Part shown: positions 7,644-14,985 of the stretch, piece after piece | Position numbering within the stretch: the first letter of the stretch is position 1 | How the letters are laid out: each line of letters begins with the position of its first letter | Virus record (IMG/VR): IMGVR_UViG_3300013132_000258 | Span: 1 to 24,050 of that record | Direction: 5' to 3' (one strand) | DNA length: 24,050 nucleotides | DNA from: a virus | Made by a program: the position numbers and the translations under genes | Notes under the pieces: model-generated | Seen by the model: the letters and a program-made list of their open reading frames with translations, nothing else | Told to the model about the DNA's origin: nothing | The model's database searches: none

Positions 7644-8858
7644 ATGACACTTCTTGAAGAATTGAAAATTAGAGGATTTATTAAGGATATTGCTAATGAA
7701 CATATACTAAAAAAGTATCTTCAAGAAAATAAAAAATTAACAGTTTATGCTGGATTTGATTTAACCGCTCCATCTTTACATATAGGTCATTTAATGACTA
7801 TAATGATGTTAAGAATTTTTGAAAAATACGGCCATAATATAATAGTTCTTTTAGGAGGTGGCACTACAAAAATTGGAGATCCTTCTGGAAAAGATAAAAC
7901 TAGACAAATATTATCATACAAACAAATTAAGCAAAATCAAAAAGGAATAGAATCTAATCTTACTGGATTTATTAATTTTAAAAAGAATATTAAAATTTTG
8001 AATAATGATAAGTGGATTTCTAAAATTAATTATGTAGAGTTTTTAAGAGACATTGGAAAGCATTTTACTATAAATAGAATGAACACTATGGATTCAGTAA
8101 AAATGCGTCTCCAAAGAGAACAGCCGTTGAGTTTTACTGAATTTAATTACATGCTTATTCAAAGTTATGATTTTCTTCATTTGTATAAAAAACATAAATG
8201 TAATATGCAAATTGGTGGGTCTGATCAGTGGGGTAATATTACAGAGGGCATTGAGTTAATTAATCGCGTTAATTTAGAAGAAGGAAAAGAAAAGGATACA
8301 ATATTTGGAATAACTTGTCCATTAATAGAAACATCTGATGGTAAAAAAATGGGTAAAAGTGAAAATGGAGCAATTTGGTTATCTAATAAATTACTTTCAG
8401 ACTTTGATTATTTTCAATATTTTAGAAATGTTTCAGATGATGACACCATAAAGTTTTTATATTTGTTTACTGATATTTCAATTAAAAAACTAAATGATTT
8501 AATAGAAAGGAACACAAATATCAATCAATTAAAAAAAATTCTTGCCTTTGAAACTACTAAATTATGTAGAGGAGAAAAAATTGCATTTGAATGTTTAGAA
8601 AAAGGTATTTCTTTATTTGAGAAAAGAGAAAATAATATGATTGATGAGATTGTAGTAACTTCTGCATATTCTAATATAATTGAATTTTTAACGTATACTT
8701 GTGATTTTATTAAGTCTAAATCAATAGCAAAAACGTATATATCACAAGGAGCTATTAAAATAAATACACAGCCAATTTCTACATTTAATATAACTCTAAA
8801 AACTGGAGATATAGTTCAAATAGGAAAAAAGACATTCAAAAAGGTTATAATAAAATAA
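7644..8858 (+). CDS. tyrS: Tyrosyl-tRNA synthetase
   Basis: 404 residues, close to the full bacterial length. Class I signatures are intact: HIGH at 46-49 (APSLHIGHL), GGGTTKIGDPSGKD at 71-84, GGSDQWGNI at 191-199 with the tyrosine/ATP-binding Asp and Gln, and the KMSKS variant KMGKS at 235-239. A C-terminal S4-type RNA-binding domain covers about 340-404 (SKSIAKTYISQGAIKIN). It charges tRNA-Tyr with tyrosine in the cytoplasm. No tRNA-Tyr is visible nearby, so it would act on host tRNA or on one encoded elsewhere. The GGGTTKIGDPSGKD form resembles alphaproteobacterial enzymes, hinting at the gene's source. It looks functional. Confidence 0.95.
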   Translation: MTLLEELKIRGFIKDIANEHILKKYLQENKKLTVYAGFDLTAPSLHIGHLMTIMMLRIFEKYGHNIIVLLGGGTTKIGDPSGKDKTRQILSYKQIKQNQKGIESNLTGFINFKKNIKILNNDKWISKINYVEFLRDIGKHFTINRMNTMDSVKMRLQREQPLSFTEFNYMLIQSYDFLHLYKKHKCNMQIGGSDQWGNITEGIELINRVNLEEGKEKDTIFGITCPLIETSDGKKMGKSENGAIWLSNKLLSDFDYFQYFRNVSDDDTIKFLYLFTDISIKKLNDLIERNTNINQLKKILAFETTKLCRGEKIAFECLEKGISLFEKRENNMIDEIVVTSAYSNIIEFLTYTCDFIKSKSIAKTYISQGAIKINTQPISTFNITLKTGDIVQIGKKTFKKVIIK

Positions 8859-8861
8859 AAA

Positions 8862-8914
8862 TTAAAAAAACTTAAAATACTTATGTACATTTAAAAATGT
8901 TATATGTATAAATA
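8862..8914 (+). repeat. 53-bp exact direct repeat, copy 1 (putative promoter/leader)
   Basis: Identical base for base to 14881-14933. It begins 4 bases after the tyrS stop, contains ttaaaatact (8872-8881), an inverted repeat acattt-aa-aaatgt (8887-8900) and ends in tataaata (8907-8914), the sequence of T4-type late promoter -10 elements. In both copies a hairpin follows, and a small gene starts exactly 53 bases after the repeat. The promoter role is inferred from the position and the TATAAATA end. Confidence 0.7.
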
Positions 8915-8922
8915 ATCATGGA

Positions 8923-8940
8923 AGATTCAATGTTGAATCT
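8923..8940 (+). promoter_or_regulatory. Leader hairpin after repeat copy 1
   Basis: agattcaa and ttgaatct form a perfect 8-bp inverted repeat around tg. If tataaata is the -10 element, the transcript would begin around 8920 and this hairpin would lie at its 5' end, where it could protect the mRNA. A hairpin with a different sequence but related core (ttca...tgaat) follows copy 2. Confidence 0.5.
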
Positions 8941-8966
8941 CCTTAATGTTAATTATTGTAAATTCT

Positions 8967-9371
8967 ATGTCTCATGGATTAGTTTTAGTGATTTCTGAAA
9001 ATCCTATTGAATTATTGAATAACTATTTAAAGTTTTCTCAATCTACTCACAGTGGAATGGATTATTTTAAAAAAGACGTAATAGAAAAAATACCTCTTTT
9101 AGAAAGAAAAAAAGAAATTGATGAGGACGGGTATGAAGAAGATATTATTCAATATACTGGAAAAACTGAAATTTCTAAAGTCGACCTTGACGAAATTTAT
9201 TTTAGACCTATATGTTGTGCTATATTGTCTGATCATGGATTTATTTCTTGTGATATGTTTCAACATCTAGACTGTGAAGAATGGTCTATTTTTTGGAATA
9301 ATTATGTTGAAAAAATTTTAAGTTCTCTTGACAAGGATCAGATCATTTCACTTTATGACTATCATTGTTAA
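8967..9371 (+). CDS. Unknown 134-aa acidic protein, leader-paralogue of 14986 gene
   Basis: Not recognised. The frame also offers an ATG at 8946, but 8967 is preferred: it lies 53 bases after the repeat, exactly as 14986 does after copy 2, and its N-terminus MSHGLVLVISENPIELLNNY resembles MSNILLLVLKNPSIIKKAYK of that gene. The remainder is acidic, with a central EDGYEEDIIQY region, a Cys-rich stretch (FRPICCAILSDHGFISCDMF) and a C-terminal helix. There is no signal peptide. It stands alone between tyrS and a tube-like gene, with its own putative promoter, so it may be expressed at a different time from the tail genes. Confidence 0.7.
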   Translation: MSHGLVLVISENPIELLNNYLKFSQSTHSGMDYFKKDVIEKIPLLERKKEIDEDGYEEDIIQYTGKTEISKVDLDEIYFRPICCAILSDHGFISCDMFQHLDCEEWSIFWNNYVEKILSSLDKDQIISLYDYHC

Positions 9372-9381
9372 TATATTTTTA

Positions 9382-9406
9382 AATGTTCTCTATTAAAGAG
9401 AATATT
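9382..9406 (+). terminator. Intergenic hairpin
   Basis: aatgttctct (9382-9391) pairs with agagaatatt (9397-9406) over 10 bp with one G-T pair, loop attaa. It lies 11 bases after the stop of the upstream gene and 15 bases before the next ATG. No clear T-run follows, so it may be a weak terminator, a processing site or a leader hairpin. Confidence 0.4.
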
Positions 9407-9420
9407 AATATTAACATAAA

Positions 9421-9948
9421 ATGGCAACGTCAAGTTCATCTATAAAATCTGTTAAGCCATATTTAAAAGCTAAGGAACAATTGTTGGCTATTGAATGGGC
9501 AAAAACTAATAAATGGGATATACGGCTTTTAGATAAGGATGCTCCAGAACCATTTAAAAAATTCTTTCCAGCTCAAAGTGTAACTGAACCTGTGTTTAGC
9601 ATGTCAGAACACACTTTTAATATTGGAATGGCTGGACTAAACGTAATAGATGGATATGCCGCTCCTTCATTATCTATAACATTTTATGATACAGATAAAT
9701 GCGTTTTAGAAAAATATTTTGAAAATTGGTGTAATTCTAAAATACTTGGAAATTATACTTATGTACTTCCAATTGAATCTTCATTAAAAACTATTGAAGT
9801 ATACAGGTATGATAATAGAGGCAAAAAAGTTTGGAGTACATTATATAACATATGTCCTAAAGGCTCTGTAACTAGAGAAAGTAATTCTTCTGGGGAATTT
9901 ATTCTATTTACTGTAGAATTTATTATAGCTTCAATGACTCGTAAATAA
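9421..9948 (+). CDS. Tube-like / baseplate tail protein
   Basis: 175 residues. The pattern is that of small beta-barrel tail proteins related to tube subunits: an N-terminal helix with WAKTNKWDIRLLD, a central barrel (SMSEHTFNIGMAGLNVIDGYAAPSLSI), and a terminal strand FILFTVEFIIASMTRK. It may be a tube initiator or adaptor (T4 gp54/gp48 type) or a second tube paralogue; the sequence alone does not decide. It precedes the chaperone gene by 12 bases and the tape-measure-like gene follows that, consistent with tube assembly functions. The ATG context is cataaaATG, one of the few without a T before the start. Confidence 0.55.
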   Translation: MATSSSSIKSVKPYLKAKEQLLAIEWAKTNKWDIRLLDKDAPEPFKKFFPAQSVTEPVFSMSEHTFNIGMAGLNVIDGYAAPSLSITFYDTDKCVLEKYFENWCNSKILGNYTYVLPIESSLKTIEVYRYDNRGKKVWSTLYNICPKGSVTRESNSSGEFILFTVEFIIASMTRK

Positions 9949-9960
9949 TTTATTTAATAT

Positions 9961-10749
9961 ATGCAAAACGAAAGAATATTTAGAGAAGAATCAGATGTTG
10001 TTAAAAAGAATAACCCATACATAGAGGGTGGAGTTTTATCTGGGTCTGATCTTCCATCTAGTGGTTTATTTTATCCTGCTAATTTTGAAATATCATATAG
10101 ATTATTTTCATTTGGGGAATTAAAATTCTTATCTCCAAAAGTATTAGACGAAAAAAATGTTCGTACAGTTAAAGAATACATAGATATGTGTCTTAAGGGA
10201 ATTCATTTTAGTCATGATTTTAATCCTTATGATTTGTGTTGGTATGATTTTATTTATATTTCAATTCTTCGTAAATTTCCATCATTAGCAAAAAATTTAG
10301 ATGATCCTTATGACATCGCAACTAAATGCCCTCATTGCGCTGCTTCAAATATTTCTGCATTAGATTTAGATTCGTTAGAATTTAATTCATTAGAGACAGT
10401 GGAAAAATTATCTGTGGAGTATAATGGGGAAATATTAAAGTTTAAGCCCATGACAATAGGAAAATATTTTGATCTTATAGAATTGTCTAATTCCATTTCA
10501 AATGTAGATATGGATATAGCTTATCTAGCTGGAAGCCTAATTTCTGATTTATCAATAAAAGACGCATACACAAAATTGTATGAGATTCAAGATCGTAAAG
10601 TAATTGAAGCCTTATTCAAATTAGATCCAATATTAAATTTAGGTTTAATGCCACATGTAATCCAATGTCAAAAATGCCAAGAAGAGTATTCAATATCATT
10701 GCAATCAAGCAATGTTGAATATTCCTTGGCATTTCCCAGGCTCATCTAG
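9961..10749 (+). CDS. Baseplate hub / tail assembly chaperone (gp26-like), CxxC zinc ribbon
   Basis: 262 residues. Two CxxC pairs, C123-x2-C126 (TKCPHC) and C236-x2-C239 (CQKC), could form a zinc ribbon. The region YIDMCLKG...LCWYDFIYISILRKFPSL is typical of T4 gp26-like hub assembly proteins, which help the hub and tape measure come together but may not stay in the virion. It lies immediately upstream of the tape-measure-like gene, the standard location of a tail assembly chaperone. Its 3' end overlaps a 59-codon frame at 10712-10891, with a possible +1 slip site TTT C at 10732-10735. The family call is moderate. Confidence 0.65.
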   Translation: MQNERIFREESDVVKKNNPYIEGGVLSGSDLPSSGLFYPANFEISYRLFSFGELKFLSPKVLDEKNVRTVKEYIDMCLKGIHFSHDFNPYDLCWYDFIYISILRKFPSLAKNLDDPYDIATKCPHCAASNISALDLDSLEFNSLETVEKLSVEYNGEILKFKPMTIGKYFDLIELSNSISNVDMDIAYLAGSLISDLSIKDAYTKLYEIQDRKVIEALFKLDPILNLGLMPHVIQCQKCQEEYSISLQSSNVEYSLAFPRLI

Positions 10750-10891
10750 TTTAGGCCAAATTTCTTCAATGTATAAAAAATTAATGGAAATTTCTAAAAG
10801 AGTTGTTAAGGATTTTAATATTTCTATTTTAGACATTAACTATATAAGTCTTAATGAAATATTATCATTACTTAAAAATGAAAAAGAATAA
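10712..10891 (+). CDS. Small ORF overlapping chaperone 3' end; likely frameshift extension
   Basis: 59 codons in the +1 frame relative to the chaperone gene, overlapping it by 38 bases and filling the gap before the tape-measure-like gene. Its first residues run MLNIPWHFPGSSSLGQISSM and the rest is helical (MYKKLMEISKRVVKDF, ISLNEILSLLKNEKE). The upstream gene could enter this frame by slipping TTT to TTC at 10732-10735, followed by CCA instead of CCC and the codon AGG. This is the arrangement of tail chaperone pairs such as lambda G/GT or Mu 41/42. Alternatively it is a separate small gene (gp51-like by position). No expression evidence is available. Confidence 0.55.
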   Translation: MLNIPWHFPGSSSLGQISSMYKKLMEISKRVVKDFNISILDINYISLNEILSLLKNEKE

Positions 10892-10906
10892 ATTTAATAT
10901 ACTCTT

Positions 10907-12943
10907 ATGATAGATGCACTAATACCATTGATTGCTGGAAAAATAGGAGAAAAGGTTAATGAAAAAGTACGCTCTAAAATAAGTGATCTTGACATTAAAG
11001 ATAAAGCAAAGAGTTTTTTTCAAAAAAAATATCAAGAATCTAATTTGTACAGAAAGCAACAAGAAAATAAGGATAAACAATTCATAAAGAAAAAAGATGA
11101 TTATGAAAAACAGCTTCAAAAAGAATTAGAAAATCTTAAAAATTTAAAAGATAAAGGAGCCAATCAATCTAAGCTTATTGCTCAATTAGAAAAGTTATCT
11201 GAACTTGAAGATAAGATTTCTGAAATAGAGGATTTTAAAATTGAAAAAGAACGAAAGGTAAAAGAAGTTCAAGAAAAAACAGAACAGAAATTATTGACAA
11301 TAGAACTTCAAAAACAACAGGCTTTATTAGATAAACTGCAAAAAGGAAGGAAATCAAAAAATAAACAAACAAAAATTGATGCTCAAACTAAAAAAATAGA
11401 AGAAATTCAAAATAAAATTAATGGCGTTAATAATCAAAATCAAGATGATACCAATTTTAGCTTTGAAGAATCTCCAAAACTAAAATCTAAATCATCTAAA
11501 ACTCCTAAAACTGAAGAATCTATTTTAGGCGACATAGAAACTGGAATGGAGAATGTTAGCGTTTTAGAAGATTCGAATATTGGATTTGGGTCATCTTTAA
11601 CAAACACTGATTCTGAAGAAGACTCTATTTTACCAAATGAAACTGAAATCAAAGGCGTAAAATTGACTAATTTATTGTTACTTAACAATAAAAAACAATT
11701 GGAAGAGCTAGAAGACGTAAACAAAAATTTAGATAAACTTACTGATAAAGTTGAAAATATGGAAGGCGGAGGAGGATTGTTAGATCTTCTTAAGAAACCT
11801 AAAAATATTGCAAAAACTGCATTAAAATACGCACCAAAAATGGCTAAAGTAGGTGGAGCAGTATTAGCTGGAGCTTTTGAAGTAGGGGGAGCAGCTATTG
11901 ATTATAATACTACACAAAAAGAATTAAAAACAAAACTTGAGAATGGGGAAATAACTCAAGAAGAATATGATCAACTTTCTAAAAAGAATAAGTATAAAAA
12001 TGGTGGAAGAGCTGGAGGAGCACTAGCTGGTGCAGCTGCAGGGGCCGCAATTGGTTCATTCGTTCCTATTATAGGAACAGCTATTGGGGCTGGAGTTGGT
12101 GCATTAGCTGGTGGATATTTAGGAAAATCTGGTGGTGAAGAAATGGCTGATTATCTCAAAACTACAGCTTATTTAGAGTCTGGATTTAATCCAAATGCTA
12201 AAGCTGGGACATCATCTGCTTCTGGTCTTTATCAATTTACTCAAGGAACTTGGGACGACATGAATAAAAAGCATGGATTAAATTATTCTCAAGAAGATAG
12301 ATTTGATCCGCAAAAATCTGCTCAAATGGCTGCTTTATTTGCTGCTGAAAATAAACAGAAAATTGAAAAAGGAACAGGACAAAAAGCTACTGGCACTGAC
12401 ATGTATATGGGGCATTTTTTAGGGGCTGGAGGAGCTGTAGATTTTTTAAATGCAAAGAATAAAAGAGGTGATGATATTGTAGCGAATGATCCTAAATTTA
12501 AAGCAGCCGCAGCTGCGAATAAATCTATTTTCTATAATAAAGACGGAACTCCTCGTTCTTATAAAGAAATTTATCAAGTTATGGATAATAAGTACAAAAA
12601 AGGTGAACAAAAAGCTGATGCTCTTTTAGAAAAATACGGTAATGGAATTCCTGAAGTTCCTGGAAAAAAAGAAGAATTAATGCAAACTCCAATTGTTGCT
12701 CCTCAAGAAATTAAAGAACCTGCAAAAATGACTAAAATAGATTCAGCTGTTTTTGACTACGACAAGAAAAAAGAAACTGAGGCTAAAACTGCTCAAGCCG
12801 AATCTTCTAAAATGATTTCTTCAGCTGTAGCACAGAGTATACCTAGTCCTCAAATGTCTATTCCGCAAAGTTCTAAAAATTCTTCATTACCTATGGTTGA
12901 CGATAGTATTTCTAGCGCTATTAGATGGGTAATAAATAATTAG
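10907..12943 (+). CDS. Tape-measure-like protein with lytic transglycosylase (SLT) domain
   Basis: 678 residues. Residues about 15-190 are a Lys/Glu/Gln-rich coiled coil. A Gly/Ala-rich hydrophobic region (about 305-405, with AGGALAGAAAGAAIGSFVP) could cross the inner membrane. Then comes an SLT lysozyme-like domain at about 415-560: TAYLESGFNPNAKAG with the catalytic Glu at 424, SASGLYQFTQGTWDDM and MYMGHFLGAGGA. The C-terminus is low complexity with Pro and Ser. This combination, directly after the chaperone gene, fits a tape-measure protein that cuts peptidoglycan as DNA enters. It might also be a separate tail lysin if another tape measure lies outside the window. The SLT call is strong, the tape-measure call moderate. 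Confidence 0.78.
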   Translation: MIDALIPLIAGKIGEKVNEKVRSKISDLDIKDKAKSFFQKKYQESNLYRKQQENKDKQFIKKKDDYEKQLQKELENLKNLKDKGANQSKLIAQLEKLSELEDKISEIEDFKIEKERKVKEVQEKTEQKLLTIELQKQQALLDKLQKGRKSKNKQTKIDAQTKKIEEIQNKINGVNNQNQDDTNFSFEESPKLKSKSSKTPKTEESILGDIETGMENVSVLEDSNIGFGSSLTNTDSEEDSILPNETEIKGVKLTNLLLLNNKKQLEELEDVNKNLDKLTDKVENMEGGGGLLDLLKKPKNIAKTALKYAPKMAKVGGAVLAGAFEVGGAAIDYNTTQKELKTKLENGEITQEEYDQLSKKNKYKNGGRAGGALAGAAAGAAIGSFVPIIGTAIGAGVGALAGGYLGKSGGEEMADYLKTTAYLESGFNPNAKAGTSSASGLYQFTQGTWDDMNKKHGLNYSQEDRFDPQKSAQMAALFAAENKQKIEKGTGQKATGTDMYMGHFLGAGGAVDFLNAKNKRGDDIVANDPKFKAAAAANKSIFYNKDGTPRSYKEIYQVMDNKYKKGEQKADALLEKYGNGIPEVPGKKEELMQTPIVAPQEIKEPAKMTKIDSAVFDYDKKKETEAKTAQAESSKMISSAVAQSIPSPQMSIPQSSKNSSLPMVDDSISSAIRWVINN

Positions 12944-12983
12944 ATTTTAGAAATGTATTATAAAATTGATATTTACCGAAAAT

Positions 12984-13406
12984 ATGTTAATAAAATATAA
13001 AAAATCTTTTAATATTCAAAACATTAAAGATATGGCAAAGTCTATAATTTCAGAAAAAATATTGCCATCTTTAAGAGATGGATTTTTAGCTTTTCCAGAG
13101 AAATACTTTAATGGCGAATATTTCTCTATTTATGTTTATAATCCTAAAGAATCAAATAGCCGAAAATTGGTTTTCATAAAAGTTTCAAATGAAAAAAAGT
13201 GCATGGATTTAATAAAAAATTATGTTGCTTTAAATAAAGAGTATTCTTCTGCAAATGAAGAAGATTTAGAATATTATCAAGATCAATTAGAGTCTATCTT
13301 TGATTCTATAGAAAAACTAACTGATTTTATTGGATCACTAAATTCTGATAGTATTAAGTTTTTATCAAAAAACCATATTGAACCAATTGAATCTTATTAT
13401 AAATAA
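12984..13406 (+). CDS. Unknown 140-aa protein with MLIKYK N-terminus
   Basis: The start is set at ATG 12984 (context gaaaatATG), not the TTG upstream, because it gives MLIKYKKSFN, the shared N-terminal motif of five genes at 2080-4623. Here Leu is tta and Ile is ata, so the peptide is the same although the codons differ. The rest is alpha/beta with a strand region YFSIYVYNPKESNSRKLVFIK and an acidic helical C-terminus (ANEEDLEYYQDQLESIFDSIEKL). Not recognised. It sits between the tape-measure-like gene and a tube-cap-like gene, 2 bases before the latter, so the motif genes follow the tail structural genes across 9 kb. Confidence 0.72.
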   Translation: MLIKYKKSFNIQNIKDMAKSIISEKILPSLRDGFLAFPEKYFNGEYFSIYVYNPKESNSRKLVFIKVSNEKKCMDLIKNYVALNKEYSSANEEDLEYYQDQLESIFDSIEKLTDFIGSLNSDSIKFLSKNHIEPIESYYK

Positions 13407-13408
13407 AT

Positions 13409-14038
13409 ATGGCTTCGTATAATTTTATTGACATTGCAAAAAAGAATCCAGATAATATAGTGGTTCTTGATTATGGTTCTGGAAATTTAACTTTGTTACT
13501 TGCTGATGAAGTTTCATTTAATACTGGAAATCAATGGGAAGCTCCACTAGAGGGAGGAATTATGAATTCATTAGGTGGAGTTACTACGGCGATAAGAGCT
13601 GGACAACAACTCTTAGGTGGTGCTCAAACAGATATTAAAAATTTTCGTGAAACAATTTTATACTACAATAATTCTAAATCATTAGATATTAGCTTAAACT
13701 GTTTATTAATAGCTTCAAGGGAAGACGAAGACTTAAATTTAAATTTAAAACCTTTATTTGATTTAACAAATCCAGATTTTGACGCTTCAGCAAGTTTTGA
13801 TATAACTATGAAAGCGCCTTTAAATTATTCTCCTGATCCTAAAGATCCTGGTGGAAAAATTGCTATTAAAATAGGAAGATTTTTTGCCAGCACTAGAGTC
13901 TATGTTCTTGAATCTTGTACTCCAACTATAAGCAAAGCCAAATTGCCAAACGGTAAGCCTATGTATATGAGTCTACAAGTTTCTTTAAAGCCTTTTAGAA
14001 TTTTATCCAATACTGAAGTAAAAAGTTTCTTAATCTAA
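13409..14038 (+). CDS. Probable baseplate / tube-cap protein (gp48/54-like)
   Basis: 209 residues. The layout resembles tail tube cap or tube initiator proteins: an N-terminal beta part (IVVLDYGSGNLTLLLADEVSFN), a Gly-rich linker with GGIMNSLGGVTTAIRAGQQLLGG, a barrel-forming region with DASASFDITMKAPLNYSP, and the C-terminal SLQVSLKPFRILSN strand. In T4, gp48 and gp54 sit between the hub and the first tube ring. The context (after tape measure, among baseplate genes) fits. No decisive motif was seen; a baseplate hub subunit is the main alternative. Confidence 0.5.
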   Translation: MASYNFIDIAKKNPDNIVVLDYGSGNLTLLLADEVSFNTGNQWEAPLEGGIMNSLGGVTTAIRAGQQLLGGAQTDIKNFRETILYYNNSKSLDISLNCLLIASREDEDLNLNLKPLFDLTNPDFDASASFDITMKAPLNYSPDPKDPGGKIAIKIGRFFASTRVYVLESCTPTISKAKLPNGKPMYMSLQVSLKPFRILSNTEVKSFLI

Positions 14039-14053
14039 TTATATATCATTAAG

Positions 14054-14067
14054 AACTTAAAAATACT
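14054..14067 (+). promoter_or_regulatory. Recurring aacttaaaaatact motif
   Basis: This matches the start of the 53-bp repeat (aacttaaaatact at 8869-8881 and 14888-14900) with one extra a. It lies 16 bases after one stop and 18 bases before the ATG of the glycosyltransferase-like gene. Similar ttaaaatact is found at 6328-6337. It may be part of a phage promoter; the role is inferred only from recurrence and position. Confidence 0.3.
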
Positions 14068-14084
14068 CTAGTTATAATATAAAT

Positions 14085-14894
14085 ATGGCAATAGATAAAA
14101 TAATAATTCCAACTTTAGGAAGATTAGAAAATCAAATCACATACTCAAATATTCCAGATAAATGGAAATCTAAAGTAACATTTGTTCTTCAGGAAAAAGA
14201 ATCTAATCATGAGTGGTTTAAAGATAAAAATGTAATGGTAGTTCCAAATGATATTGGTATTGCTAAGACTAGATATTTAATCGCCGATAAACATAGAGGT
14301 ATAAAATATGCTGTATTTGATGATGACTTAGTATTTCATTATAGACCAGATATTACTCTTCATAATAAACCAGAAATGACGCCAGAGATATTCGATGAAG
14401 CTTTTGATTTAATGGATAAAAATTTAGATCAAGAAGACGTTGTAGCTTCTGGATTTGCAGCTACATGGTCAATGTATCCAGAAGGCGAAGAGTTAGAATG
14501 CGCAAGACCATGTGGAAACGTCTTTTATAATGGATCTAAATTGCCAGTTGACGAATTAGACTGGCTTTCATTTCAAGTCAGTGAAGATTATTGGTTAATG
14601 ATGCAGCTTTTATCTAAGGGATACAAGAACAAAGTGTCATTAAAGTATTTTATAAATTGTGGAGCAACTCAAACTGCTGGAGGTTGCGCTGCTTTTAGAA
14701 CAGTGGAATTACATAACCAGTGTTTTCAAAAACTTAAGAATAAATTTCCTAGGTATGTAAAGCTTCATAAAAAAGTTATAAATTCCGGAGGTTTTGCTGG
14801 CATTGTTCAATTAAAAGCAATAATTTCATTTAGAAAATTGTATGATGAGAGTAAGGTTAAATTAGCTTCACAAAATTTTTTTAAAAAAACTTAA
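14085..14894 (+). CDS. Glycosyltransferase-like protein, possibly TAGT type
   Basis: 269 residues with a GT-A-like fold pattern: IIIPTLGRLENQ at 6-16, then a VTFVLQEKE strand, VVPNDIGIAKTRYLI at 52-66 and FDDD at 78-81, a DxD-type metal and sugar-nucleotide binding motif. A later acidic segment, SEDYWLMMQLLSKGY, fits the usual second half of such enzymes. The combination of PT-GR-xNQ, IGIAKTR and a DDD-containing strand resembles the TET-associated glycosyltransferases of phages that put sugars on modified DNA bases. Glycosylation of another target is possible. The gene ends inside copy 2 of the 53-bp repeat and starts after a related motif, so it may be a mobile cassette. Confidence 0.65.
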   Translation: MAIDKIIIPTLGRLENQITYSNIPDKWKSKVTFVLQEKESNHEWFKDKNVMVVPNDIGIAKTRYLIADKHRGIKYAVFDDDLVFHYRPDITLHNKPEMTPEIFDEAFDLMDKNLDQEDVVASGFAATWSMYPEGEELECARPCGNVFYNGSKLPVDELDWLSFQVSEDYWLMMQLLSKGYKNKVSLKYFINCGATQTAGGCAAFRTVELHNQCFQKLKNKFPRYVKLHKKVINSGGFAGIVQLKAIISFRKLYDESKVKLASQNFFKKT

Positions 14895-14933
14895 AATACT
14901 TATGTACATTTAAAAATGTTATATGTATAAATA
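14881..14933 (+). repeat. 53-bp exact direct repeat, copy 2 (putative promoter/leader)
   Basis: Identical to 8862-8914. It overlaps the last 14 bases of the glycosyltransferase-like gene, whose stop codon (14892-14894) is supplied by the repeat. It ends in tataaata (14926-14933), is followed by a hairpin and, 53 bases on, by an ATG, as in copy 1. The ATG inside the repeat at 14923 is unlikely to be a start, because the same ATG in copy 1 runs into a stop after three codons. Confidence 0.72.
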
Positions 14934-14938
14934 TCTAA

Positions 14939-14960
14939 GAGAAGTTCAGGTGAATTTCTC
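14939..14960 (+). promoter_or_regulatory. Leader hairpin after repeat copy 2
   Basis: gagaagttca (14939-14948) pairs with tgaatttctc (14951-14960) over 10 bp with one G-U pair and a gg loop. It takes the same place as the hairpin at 8923-8940 but has a largely different sequence, so the structure seems kept while the sequence drifts. It would lie at the 5' end of a transcript from the TATAAATA element. Confidence 0.5.
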
Positions 14961-14985
14961 AAAATGTAATTTATTTTGTCTCTTT

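Noticed and set aside
8919-8999. 26-codon frame starting at ATG 8919 (MEDSMLNLLNVN...)
   Set aside because: Its start lies just ahead of the leader hairpin, it overlaps the better-supported gene at 8967 in another frame, and has no counterpart after repeat copy 2.
14078-14085. tataaata as a late promoter for the glycosyltransferase-like gene
   Set aside because: It overlaps the ATG, so transcription would start inside the gene; in such A+T-rich DNA the 8-mer can occur by chance.
14923-14985. ATG 14923 as the start of the small gene after repeat copy 2
   Set aside because: It is inside the 53-bp repeat and would lie upstream of the predicted transcript start; the same ATG in copy 1 meets a stop after three codons.
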